From a virus: DNA of 64,000 nt. The stretch is from IMG/VR virus record IMGVR_UViG_3300021197_001995, positions 95,042 to 159,041 of that record, one strand, 5' to 3'. The notes beneath the pieces are model-generated. The model was not told the origin of the DNA, ran no database searches, and was given only the letters and a program-made list of their open reading frames with translations. This document shows, piece by piece, positions 18,401-25,438 of the stretch. A program made the position numbers and the translations under genes. Position 1 is the stretch's first letter; the number at the start of each line of letters is the position of its first letter.

Positions 18401-18896
18401 CTTGATGGATGACAGGTTTTCAGGTATGAAGCACTTTTTCAACGCAGTTGCCGAAGACCGCCCACGAAAAGAGAAGAAACTTTTAGAAAACATAGAACTA
18501 TATGAGCCAGAAGGTGACTTCTCGGAGGAGGAGAAGCTAGAATACTTGGTAAATCTTACGGGTGTGTTTCCAATCAACGCAGTGGTGACACCCAGGGTTA
18601 GACAAAAACTAGACGAACTTTATGTGCCCCCTATCTCAGAATATGATCCCGAACTTGGTGTGACTTGGTTTATCCCTCGGGAGTGCAAGCTCAAGAAATC
18701 AAAGAACGGAAAGAACTTCTATGTTGTGAAGGTAATCGACGACAACAACGAGATGACTGTGATTCGGTGTTGGGGTGTCGACCCAGAGAGAGACATTGTG
18801 CACATCAACAGGCCATACATGGCAAGACTAAATTACAATCAGCAGTGGGGATTCTCCACTTTCAGTATGAGAAAAATGTTCAAGTTATTAGCATGA
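15462..18896 (+). CDS. dnaE: DNA polymerase III alpha subunit (DnaE)
   Basis: 1144 aa, near full bacterial length. The N-terminal PHP domain has LHAHSVAGSPFD (H15, H17) and LALTDHGNANG. The family C palm shows GAGRGSAAGSLVAYVL (about 430) and catalytic PDIDYD (about 470), with the third Asp region FDILGLASLRML (about 640). QEQIAML and GYGFNKSHAVSY are typical fingers motifs, and a C-terminal OB-like segment closes the protein. A family A polymerase is also encoded at 1805, so this genome has two replicative-type polymerases. No clamp, clamp loader or epsilon subunit was seen. Confidence 0.93.
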   Translation: MNSRKESSIPFVGLHAHSVAGSPFDALGYPQEHMDFAYENGMDALALTDHGNANGLAYQVLHAKKMQKEGKEFKPIFGCEAYFIPSVAKWKEEYETIRSAAKKKSEYEADNSGTTVEDEASSKKKIKSSLNRRRHLILLAMNQTGLQNIFKMISQSYAGDNFYRYPRVDYAMLKKHGEGVIAASACLGGVYAGNYWENRDTGPDAILSSMRKTTQKMQSIFGDRWYGELQWNNVPEQHDLNQYIIQMHQEFGIELISTADSHYYNADVWKDRELYKRLGWLGKGRPDYLSEELPLSVEEVGYELYPKNGDQMWESYVKYSKECGVEYDDKIIKDSITRTHQIAHDRIEKFLPDNKVRLPDFVVPEGSTAGQTLAALCVEGLRSLGLQSNQDYVDRLKHEVGVIEERGFSKYFLTMKSIADVAVDRQLVGAGRGSAAGSLVAYVLNITQVDPIKYGLQFERFLTKGGAGYPDIDYDVSDPMVLKEVLIDQWGDNSVVPITNWNTLQLRSLIKDISKFYGIEFTEANNVTSKMVYEATPRAKAKHGITSGVYAPTFEELVEYSESLQAFLEKYPHIRTHIEKLYGQTRSASRHAGGVVVGENLDQWMPLINSGGVRQTPWSEGMNVRHLEPMGFIKFDILGLASLRMLEGAIERILKRHHGMENPTFADVKDFYNKNLHPEKIDLDDREVWENVFHKGKWAGIFQFTEAGAQSFCKNAKPDNIIDLSAITSIYRPGPLGAGVDRKYIGAKSNPEDVEYVNKHVREVTEETYGFLIFQEQIAMLAHKLGKDLSLDEGNKLRKLLTKKGTGEVQAQKDKIFDKFKRGCLEKGMKDYEARELWETFEYFSGYGFNKSHAVSYCVLSYQCAYLLNYYPSEWLAAFLDKEPETRKERAIATAKSLGYNVEQLNVNTSGVGWEISDDGKTLIQPLSSIKGLGIKAIEQIIENRPFNTIEEFLFHEKITYSKLNKKSISALCLSQALNTLMDDRFSGMKHFFNAVAEDRPRKEKKLLENIELYEPEGDFSEEEKLEYLVNLTGVFPINAVVTPRVRQKLDELYVPPISEYDPELGVTWFIPRECKLKKSKNGKNFYVVKVIDDNNEMTVIRCWGVDPERDIVHINRPYMARLNYNQQWGFSTFSMRKMFKLLA

Positions 18897-18906
18897 GGAG
18901 GAATAG

Positions 18907-19086
18907 GTGAACAATTACACAATTAAGATACACAATGAAAAAGAAGACCTGTGGAAGGAGAGAGTGGTAGAAAAACTCACATTTCCAGAGGCAGCCATGG
19001 AAGCTTACAATACGCGGAGCAAGTTAGGCTATGCGTGGAAAGTAGTCAGTATTTGTAAAAACGAAAAGGAGAAGGAAAATGTCTAG
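18907..19086 (+). CDS. Small protein, 59 aa
   Basis: GTG 18907 directly follows the DnaE stop with AGGAGG at ideal distance. The product is charged, with a beta-hairpin-like start (NNYTIKIHNEKEDLWKERVV) and a helix (FPEAAMEAYNTRSKLGY). It ends by overlapping the next gene by 8 nt. The strong Shine-Dalgarno site and both tight junctions support it. No function can be assigned. Confidence 0.7.
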   Translation: MNNYTIKIHNEKEDLWKERVVEKLTFPEAAMEAYNTRSKLGYAWKVVSICKNEKEKENV

Positions 19087-19726
19087 ACTAGCAGGTTTAT
19101 GTGCCAGGATGACCGTTGACCATTACAGGGAGACCTTAATAAACAAGGGGTACAAATTTTTTGAGAAGGGGGATTATAACCTCAACATTATCGGAGTTAG
19201 GAACGATTCCGGAAGCGCTAGCAAGTTCGACGACTTGATTAACGTCTTTTATAAAATTGATGGAGAATGGGTAGTAGACACTTATCCTGCCACCACAGAA
19301 CCAGGAACAAGAATCTTAAACAGACCGATCAATGATAAGGGTACTGCCATTTTGGTACCGGATCAATATCGCTCAACTTACAAAATCGACATCCACGGAG
19401 GAAAGAGAAAATATACTGCATTATGCCAGCGCGCCGGAAAAGTCAAAGTCTGGCGCGATGACAACCGCGATTCGACACCGGATTACGTTGGACCCGAAGA
19501 TGAAGGCATGTACGGGATCAACATTCACAGACAGTTTGGCTCTGACGAGAGAGAATATACAGGAGGAGTCTCCGCAGGTTGTCAGGTCTTTCAAAGTTCT
19601 GTAGACTTCTATGAATTCATGCATACTTGCAACATCTCCGCGGACAAGTGGAGCAACAAATTTACTTACACTCTGATTGAAGAGAAAGACTTAAAAACTA
19701 AGGGGGTTAATTATGACATCGTTTGA
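19079..19726 (+). CDS. L,D-transpeptidase/YkuD-like protein
   Basis: 215 aa. The segment YGINIHRQF followed about 15 residues later by VSAGCQVFQ resembles the H...SxGC catalytic signature of YkuD-type L,D-transpeptidases and related peptidoglycan enzymes. The upstream half (YNLNIIGVRND, FYKIDGEWVVDTYPATTEPG) resembles the beta-sandwich before that site. No signal peptide is seen. In a phage such a protein could cleave or remodel the wall at lysis; that is inference. It overlaps the dUTPase gene by 14 nt. Confidence 0.6.
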   Translation: MSRLAGLCARMTVDHYRETLINKGYKFFEKGDYNLNIIGVRNDSGSASKFDDLINVFYKIDGEWVVDTYPATTEPGTRILNRPINDKGTAILVPDQYRSTYKIDIHGGKRKYTALCQRAGKVKVWRDDNRDSTPDYVGPEDEGMYGINIHRQFGSDEREYTGGVSAGCQVFQSSVDFYEFMHTCNISADKWSNKFTYTLIEEKDLKTKGVNYDIV

Positions 19727-20174
19727 AAGTGTAAAAGTTTATCGTACCAGGCCAATCGCTAAGCTGCCACAAAGGGCCCATGGTACTGACGCAGGAATGG
19801 ATTTCTTCTTCGCGCCGACCGAGGGAGCAGCCACCAGGATCAAGCCGGGCCAGAGTGTACTTTTGGAAACCGGAATCAAAATGCAGGTGCCTCCAGGGTG
19901 CATGCTTCAGATTATGAATAAATCAGGCATCGCAAGCAAGAAACACTTGATTACTGGTGCTTGTGTGGTTGACGAAGGTTACGACGGCGAAATTTTTGTT
20001 AATCTTCACAACGTAGGTAACGACGTCGAGTACATCGAACTTGGCCAAAAAATAGCCCAGGGAGTTTTCGTGAGAATTGAAAAACCAACTCTTACTCTCA
20101 TAGAAGAGGACAGCATCTACGATGGTTCTACTGACCGCGGCGATGGAGCACTCGGATCAACAGGAGACACATAA
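19713..20174 (+). CDS. dut: dUTP pyrophosphatase
   Basis: 153 aa, the normal length for a trimeric dUTPase. The conserved motifs are present in order: HGTDAGMDFF, QIMNKSGIAS (MNKSG for RSG), GVVDEGYDGE-like VVDEGYDGEIFVNLHN, QKIAQGVF, and the C-terminal RGDGALGSTG. Hydrolyses dUTP to dUMP, feeding ThyX and keeping uracil out of DNA. It ends in an ATGG overlap with the next small gene. Confidence 0.93.
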   Translation: MTSFESVKVYRTRPIAKLPQRAHGTDAGMDFFFAPTEGAATRIKPGQSVLLETGIKMQVPPGCMLQIMNKSGIASKKHLITGACVVDEGYDGEIFVNLHNVGNDVEYIELGQKIAQGVFVRIEKPTLTLIEEDSIYDGSTDRGDGALGSTGDT

Positions 20175-20422
20175 TGGGATTTGGAAGAAAGATTAAGAGA
20201 AAACAGATGTTAGTCGCAAGGAAACAATTTATGAAAAGCTTCAAGTCCAGTATGAGCAATTTCAAGAAGCAGATCAAGTGCACGGCCTGCGACCGCCCAC
20301 CAGAACCGGAAGAGAAGATAGATAATTGGCACATAAATAAAGAGTCAGAAAACATTGACTTAATATGTACGACCTGTTATAATGAAGGTGAATCAAAAAA
20401 GGAAAGTGATAATGAAAATTAG
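20174..20422 (+). CDS. Small zinc-finger-like protein
   Basis: 82 aa. A very basic N-terminal helix (GRKIKRKQMLVARKQFMKSF) is followed by CTAC and CTTC about 40 residues apart, a likely Cys4 zinc site. The layout suggests nucleic-acid binding. It lies between dUTPase and the IMPDH-family gene with overlaps on both sides. Confidence 0.65.
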   Translation: MGFGRKIKRKQMLVARKQFMKSFKSSMSNFKKQIKCTACDRPPEPEEKIDNWHINKESENIDLICTTCYNEGESKKESDNEN

Positions 20423-21440
20423 AGAATCAGTATGTTTCGACGACGTGCTTCTTGAGCCGCAAAAGAGTGCAATCAACAGCAGGGATGCTATAGATATAAG
20501 CACGTCGATAGGCCACCACCGCTTCAGGCTCCCAATAATTTCGTCACCAATGGACACCATCACCGAGTCAACGATGGCCCTTTCGATGGCCGCCTCTGGA
20601 GGCCTGGGTATCATACATAGATATAACACAATAAAAGACCAAGCAAACATTATTTCAGAAATGTCTTCTATCCATGAAAACATGGCCTCATCACACATTT
20701 CTTCCATTTCCGCCGCTGTCGGCGCCTCTTCTAATTTTATGGAGCGCGCTGCAACATTGTACGCCGCCGGAGCCAGAATCTTGTGCATCGACGTTGCTCA
20801 CGGCCATCATTCTCTCGTCGAACGAGCGCTGAAAACCTTGCGGGATTCTTATGGTGATAATGTCACTTTGATTGCAGGAAACGTCGCGACTGCAGAGGGG
20901 TTTAACGACCTTTCTTTGTGGGGCGCCGACGCAATTAGGGTTGGAATCGGAGGTGGCTCAATCTGCTCCACTAGGATACAAACAGGCCACGGCGTGCCAA
21001 CTCTCCAATCGGTGCTAGACTGCAGAACAGTAGACTCAGACGCAAAGATCATCGCCGACGGCGGAATCAAGAATGCTGGAGATATAGTCAAGGCCCTCGC
21101 CGCAGGTGCAGACTTTGCCATGCTTGGTTCAATGCTAGCGGGGACAAGGGAGACACCCGGACAACTCATAAACAATCAATACAAAGTATACAGGGGCATG
21201 GCCAGCCCAGAAGCTCAGATAGCGTGGAAGGGGGAGGCACGTTCCTTAGAAGGTGTTTCTACTACGGTACCACTTAAGGGAGACGTCGAAGACGTTTTAG
21301 GTAAGATCTCCAAGAACGTAAGGTCCGGCTTGTCATACACTGGAGCCTTAAACCTTTCAGAGTTCAGGGCCAAAGCCAGGTTTATCAAACAGTCTCCGTC
21401 AGCCCTTGTGGAAAGCAGGACTCACATTTTATCCAGATGA
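20412..21440 (+). CDS. IMP dehydrogenase/GMP reductase family enzyme
   Basis: 342 aa from ATG 20412 (GGAA upstream), the length of GMP reductase or an IMPDH without CBS domains. The TIM-barrel landmarks are clear: CFDDVLLEP, ISSPMDTITES, the phosphate loop and active-site Cys in GGGSICSTR, IIADGGIKNAGDIVKALAAGADFAMLGSMLAG. The flap has LEGV..VPLKG but no RYFQ, so IMPDH and GMP reductase cannot be separated. It would alter the guanine nucleotide pool during infection. It is uncommon in phages. Confidence 0.85.
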   Translation: MKIRESVCFDDVLLEPQKSAINSRDAIDISTSIGHHRFRLPIISSPMDTITESTMALSMAASGGLGIIHRYNTIKDQANIISEMSSIHENMASSHISSISAAVGASSNFMERAATLYAAGARILCIDVAHGHHSLVERALKTLRDSYGDNVTLIAGNVATAEGFNDLSLWGADAIRVGIGGGSICSTRIQTGHGVPTLQSVLDCRTVDSDAKIIADGGIKNAGDIVKALAAGADFAMLGSMLAGTRETPGQLINNQYKVYRGMASPEAQIAWKGEARSLEGVSTTVPLKGDVEDVLGKISKNVRSGLSYTGALNLSEFRAKARFIKQSPSALVESRTHILSR

Positions 21441-21766
21441 TAGAAGATTTCAAACCGGTAACTTTTACTTTCAAGTGTCACGAGAAGGAGTCCGCGGACT
21501 TAAAAGTAAGACTAAAATATGACAAGCTTCAGCAGACTGAATTTTTTGTGTCCATTCTAAAGATGTACATAGACAATGACCCTTTGCTTCTGAGCGTAGT
21601 AGAGAGGATAAAAGGAGAGAAGAGCAAGATGGGAAAGAAAAAACTAAAGAACACTAAAAGAGACTTAGACTTAGGAAGGGAAATTATGAAGAATTTAGGA
21701 ATTACAGAATCAGACAAACAAAATGTTTTTGACTTGATCGAATCTGACTGGCCGGAACATGAATAA
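21437..21766 (+). CDS. Small charged protein, 109 aa
   Basis: ATGA overlap with the upstream enzyme gene. The first half is beta-like (KPVTFTFKCHEKESADLKVRLKYD), the second half is a Lys-rich helical region. It precedes the sigma-like gene and overlaps it by 8 nt. No family recognised. Confidence 0.65.
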   Translation: MIEDFKPVTFTFKCHEKESADLKVRLKYDKLQQTEFFVSILKMYIDNDPLLLSVVERIKGEKSKMGKKKLKNTKRDLDLGREIMKNLGITESDKQNVFDLIESDWPEHE

Positions 21767-22004
21767 ATATGTACTGCCACAATGTGCCAAAAACTGCTTG
21801 AAAGCTGAAAAATCCTGCGATAAATCTGATTGCCGGATGTGGGTAAATTACGGAGAGGACGTCAATTGTTCCCTGGTTTCAATCTACACTAATGGCGCGA
21901 TGACTCTCGAAGAGGTAGCCAAGAGAATGGAGTTATCTTTCGTCAGGATCTCGCAGATAGAAAAGCAGGCAATAAATAAACTTTCAAAAAGGATAAAAAT
22001 CTGA
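21759..22004 (+). CDS. Sigma-region-4-like helix-turn-helix protein
   Basis: 81 aa. The C-terminal half TLEEVAKRMELSFVRISQIE plus KQAINKLSKR follows the helix-turn-helix of sigma70 region 4.2 closely, the part that reads the -35 element. The N-terminal half holds six Cys (C..NC..SC..DC..C), probably a zinc site. It lacks regions 2 and 3, so it cannot be a full sigma factor. It could bind RNA polymerase or promoters to switch transcription, in the way small phage sigma-like or anti-sigma proteins do. The gene directly precedes the scaffold and ClpP genes. Confidence 0.65.
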   Translation: MNKYVLPQCAKNCLKAEKSCDKSDCRMWVNYGEDVNCSLVSIYTNGAMTLEEVAKRMELSFVRISQIEKQAINKLSKRIKI

Positions 22005-22083
22005 CGTTTATACTGCACCTAAACTATTTATAGTTGTATTATACCAATGGTCACCACTTTGAACAACAAGGAGATTATATAAA

Positions 22084-22632
22084 ATGAGTGATAAAAAACT
22101 GCTAAAAGAAAACACGATTCGCCGCTTCATGAAGCTTGCAAACGTGGAAGCCTTAACGGATAATTTCATCCAAACAAACGAGACCGTCGCGCCAGGCGTG
22201 GTTCTAAAAGAAGAGGCACCGATGGAAGATGAAATCGGCATGGAAGAAGAACCAGCTGAGGAAGAGATGGAAATGGAGATGGATGATGACATGGGCGACG
22301 AGATGGGCGGCGACATGGACGAGCCTGCTGCAGCCGACATCAGCCTGACAGAAGAAGAAGCACAACTTCTCATCGATCTTGGAGAGAGACTACAATCTGC
22401 TATGAGCGAAGGCTCAGAGGAAGAAGGTCTGGAAGACGACGACGAGGACTTTGATCTCGAAGACGACGACATGGGATCTGACCTTGATGCAGAGGACGAA
22501 GGCCCAGCTGAAGAGGAGCCAGAAGCCCCAGGAATGCGATCCGACGTTTATGAGAACAAAGAAGCGATTATAGAGGAGGTTCTTAAGAGAGTCACCAAAA
22601 GAATCGTATCTAAAAAGATGAATCGCAACTAG
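22084..22632 (+). CDS. Highly acidic protein, scaffold/core-like
   Basis: 182 aa. A basic, helical N-terminus (KKLLKENTIRRFMKLANVEAL) is followed by about 90 residues dominated by Glu, Asp, Met and Gly, then a C-terminal amphipathic helix ending in basic residues. This charge layout is usual for phage head scaffold or core proteins. AAGGAG lies upstream of ATG 22084. A terminator follows it and a ClpP-like protease comes next, a pair compatible with head assembly and maturation, but no function is proven. Confidence 0.7.
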   Translation: MSDKKLLKENTIRRFMKLANVEALTDNFIQTNETVAPGVVLKEEAPMEDEIGMEEEPAEEEMEMEMDDDMGDEMGGDMDEPAAADISLTEEEAQLLIDLGERLQSAMSEGSEEEGLEDDDEDFDLEDDDMGSDLDAEDEGPAEEEPEAPGMRSDVYENKEAIIEEVLKRVTKRIVSKKMNRN

Positions 22633-22666
22633 AAAGTAAGAAGTGAAAGCTCGTTGGTAACATATA

Positions 22667-22697
22667 AAGCCCCGCCCTAAAAAGTGGGGTTTTTTAT
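22667..22697 (+). terminator. Intrinsic terminator after the acidic protein gene
   Basis: A CCCCGC / GTGGGG stem with one G-T pair, extended by A-T pairs, with a short A-rich loop and a run of T residues. Confidence 0.8.
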
Positions 22698-22792
22698 TTA
22701 TCAACTAAAAGAATTAAAATCTGAAAAAAGAGTGGAAAAGACAACAAACTTCTGATAGTATAAATAAACATCAAAAAAGAGAGACCACAACA

Positions 22793-23485
22793 ATGATCGA
22801 AAGAGTAACATCTCAACCTGAGAAGAAGAAAAAACCTGGAAAGAAGGATAAAGCCAAAGAGAAAGACGATAATCAAATAGTTATAGTCAACAACATACAA
22901 CTGCCTCAACACAGTGACCAAGAACTCAGGACTATAAATCTCTACGGTGACATCACTGAACAAAAAGGCGCCGACGTGGTGGCCGCTCTATTATATTTAG
23001 AAAGTAACTCGCACACAGTAATGCAACAAGACCCCACGGATCCAGAAAGTAAAGACGTTATCGTTGCGAGATCTATCTCCATGATAATCTCCACCCATGG
23101 CGGCATAGCCTCCGACATGTTTTCCATCTTGGACATTATGGACTTGATAAAACAGCGCACATGTGACGTCGAGACCTTCGGCCTAGGCAAGGTAATGTCG
23201 GCCGGCGTGCCTATACTTGCTGCCGGCACACCCGGGAGACGTAAAGTCGGCCGAAATTGCCGCATAATGCTTCACAATGTGATGGCAGGAACAGGAGGGA
23301 CGATCTTTTCCATGGAAAATGAACTTGACGAGATAAGATGGGTCCAAGACCGATACATCGAGACTCTTGCGAGCTACACAAAACTTACGCCATCTAAAAT
23401 AAAAAAGCTTCTAAAGACCCAAAAAGACGTGTACATCTCGGCAGAAGAGGCTATAAAGATGGGAATTGCAGATGAGATCATCTAA
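22793..23485 (+). CDS. ClpP-like serine protease
   Basis: 230 aa, starting after a leader with a TATAAATA box at 22759. A Lys-rich N-terminal extension of about 25 residues precedes the ClpP fold: INLYGDITEQKGADVVAALLYL, ISTHGGIASDMFSILD, nucleophile Ser136 in KVMSAGVPILAAG, His161 in IMLHNVMAG, and DVYISAEEAIKMGIAD at the end. It may be the prohead protease or a partner of host Clp ATPases. Placement after the acidic scaffold-like gene favours the former. Confidence 0.85.
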   Translation: MIERVTSQPEKKKKPGKKDKAKEKDDNQIVIVNNIQLPQHSDQELRTINLYGDITEQKGADVVAALLYLESNSHTVMQQDPTDPESKDVIVARSISMIISTHGGIASDMFSILDIMDLIKQRTCDVETFGLGKVMSAGVPILAAGTPGRRKVGRNCRIMLHNVMAGTGGTIFSMENELDEIRWVQDRYIETLASYTKLTPSKIKKLLKTQKDVYISAEEAIKMGIADEII

Positions 23486-23505
23486 TTATACAGAGGAGAA
23501 GTAAG

Positions 23506-25374
23506 ATGGCATGGCACGAAGAATTTTTATCAGAGAATAACAAGAAATCTACCATATCAACCATGGGAGACCTTTTCAGTCTTATCGAAGAGGTCTTCGA
23601 GGTAGAGAAGGGTAGACTGTTTAAGTCGAACAAAGACCCAATCGCTCTGCTCAAAGAGCAATTCCTCAACGAACGAAAGTCTATGACTATGACCTTGGAT
23701 GCTATTCCTGAAATAGCAGTCACAGAATTAGGCTGGACTGATGTCACAGGCGCCGGCGGCGACAATCCAGTTAACGGCCCTGAGCGAAAAAAGCTGTTGC
23801 AGTTCTTGGAGAACATTCCAGGCGGAGACTTTGTAGAAAAGATTAAGTCACTTTCCAATTTCTATGACGATCCTGATGCTGCAATGCAAGAGATGTTTGG
23901 CGACGGGGGAAGCACTTCGACCGCACAACAGATAGCGGTAGCTTTATCTTATTTGGTCTTCTATAAGACGTTGACGAAGGTCATAGCGAATTTTAACGCT
24001 GCCTCTGCGGGCTTTAGTTTCGAAGCGTTCCTAGCTGTCTTGATGGAAGGCGAGCAAATACCAGCCAACACTGGGACTATTGCGGACTTTCTTTCTAGGA
24101 GTGACGGTACCGCCATGCCTGTAAGTCTGAAGTTGTATCAAGACGGAAACCTGCACGTTGGAGGTTCTTTCAGAGATCTCGTTGGAGATATAACGAACCC
24201 TAAATTTGATAACGATCTTATGCGTTATGTTGCCGTGACGAAAAGGTTCGAAGGCGGCCAGAAAGAAGGTCAGGACGTCAATGGTTTTTTGAAGTGGTAT
24301 AGGTTTGACTTTACTTTAGATAACATTTTCGATATACTGTCCAGGTCCTCAAAACACTCCAGATTATGTATTCAGTTGCCAAGAGGTGGCCAAGCTTTCA
24401 TAGACGATTTACCAGGCATCGCAGCGCCATCAGCAGAAGAGATGGAAAACAAATACGCCCTAGCTTTTCAAAAAGAAATGGACGTTATGAACGTGAAATT
24501 ACCAGAAGAACTGCAAGTTGATGAGTTATTCACGCAACAATTTCTTAAAAATCTAAGTTGGGCCACGCAACTAAGTGATAAATTTTTTGCACAATTCGAC
24601 CCTGATGCGAAGTTATCAGACGAACAAAAAGCTTCCCCCGATTACGAACCAAGAGCACCTTACGTAAAGAGGGGCACCTCTCCCATGTACGGCTCGGGAG
24701 CGCCTTTCCTCGCGCTAATAGACGTCGTACTAGGGACTCTAGCCCAAGTTAATGACACGCTACCTGAGCCTAGGTACAACCTGGAGGACAAGGCTATCAC
24801 AAACCGTATGAACGGTCTTGCTATCAGTATAGCAAGACGTGCCAAAGCTGCCAACAACGGTGGTGGCGCCGCTGATAAGATTAGCATACTAAAGCAGTAT
24901 TCTGCTACGAAAGAGACCTTGCGGCGCAATAAGCGTCTGAACTTAAAGAAGAACTGGTTCTCACCAGAGGAGTCGGCAAAACAATACAACGCTATGAGTA
25001 GAGAGCAGAAGCTGGCAGCCTTAGTGCAGACCCGAGGCTTTCTTTCAACAGAGCAGTTTGGTCTAACTCAGAACATGGTAGCAGAAATTGACACTTACAG
25101 CAACAGCCGCGTTCTTGGACCTAATCAAGATAAAGCATTCTTCGGAGTTATAAACGTTGGTAGGAAGAACACACAGAAAATGCTAAACAGAGTTACAGGA
25201 ATCCTTAACGAGTCCTTGTTTGACATTTTTGTGAACGTAAAATCAATACAAGACAACACCTATGCTTATATCGCCGGCGGCATGTCGGAAGACGCAAAAG
25301 CAGAAGAAGCAATTAAGGCTTCTGGAAATGTTATCTCAAAGACAGAAGAACTTCAATCAACAAAAGATAAATAA
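23506..25374 (+). CDS. Unrecognised 622-aa protein, possible structural or nuclease-like
   Basis: Follows the protease gene by 20 nt with a GAGGAGAAG Shine-Dalgarno region. Mostly helical with no membrane span. A segment near residues 195-225 (TIADFLSRSDG..PVSLKLYQDG) has an Asp followed by SLK, faintly like a PD-(D/E)xK nuclease core, but the resemblance is too weak to assign. Position in the likely head-assembly region suggests a large virion or internal protein. Confidence 0.6.
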   Translation: MAWHEEFLSENNKKSTISTMGDLFSLIEEVFEVEKGRLFKSNKDPIALLKEQFLNERKSMTMTLDAIPEIAVTELGWTDVTGAGGDNPVNGPERKKLLQFLENIPGGDFVEKIKSLSNFYDDPDAAMQEMFGDGGSTSTAQQIAVALSYLVFYKTLTKVIANFNAASAGFSFEAFLAVLMEGEQIPANTGTIADFLSRSDGTAMPVSLKLYQDGNLHVGGSFRDLVGDITNPKFDNDLMRYVAVTKRFEGGQKEGQDVNGFLKWYRFDFTLDNIFDILSRSSKHSRLCIQLPRGGQAFIDDLPGIAAPSAEEMENKYALAFQKEMDVMNVKLPEELQVDELFTQQFLKNLSWATQLSDKFFAQFDPDAKLSDEQKASPDYEPRAPYVKRGTSPMYGSGAPFLALIDVVLGTLAQVNDTLPEPRYNLEDKAITNRMNGLAISIARRAKAANNGGGAADKISILKQYSATKETLRRNKRLNLKKNWFSPEESAKQYNAMSREQKLAALVQTRGFLSTEQFGLTQNMVAEIDTYSNSRVLGPNQDKAFFGVINVGRKNTQKMLNRVTGILNESLFDIFVNVKSIQDNTYAYIAGGMSEDAKAEEAIKASGNVISKTEELQSTKDK

Positions 25375-25379
25375 ACCCC

Positions 25380-25408
25380 TTGACATTTCAACCGAAATGC
25401 ATTATAGT
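25380..25408 (+). promoter_or_regulatory. Sigma70-like promoter for groEL
   Basis: TTGACA 25380-25385, 17-nt spacer, TATAGT 25403-25408, 30 nt before the GroEL start. It gives the chaperonin its own transcript start. Confidence 0.8.
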
Positions 25409-25438
25409 ATATACATACAAACATGAAAGCGAGTCAAA

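Noticed and set aside
23506-25374. Calling the 622-aa protein a nuclease.
   Set aside because: Only a weak D...SLK pattern is present; no confirmed catalytic set.
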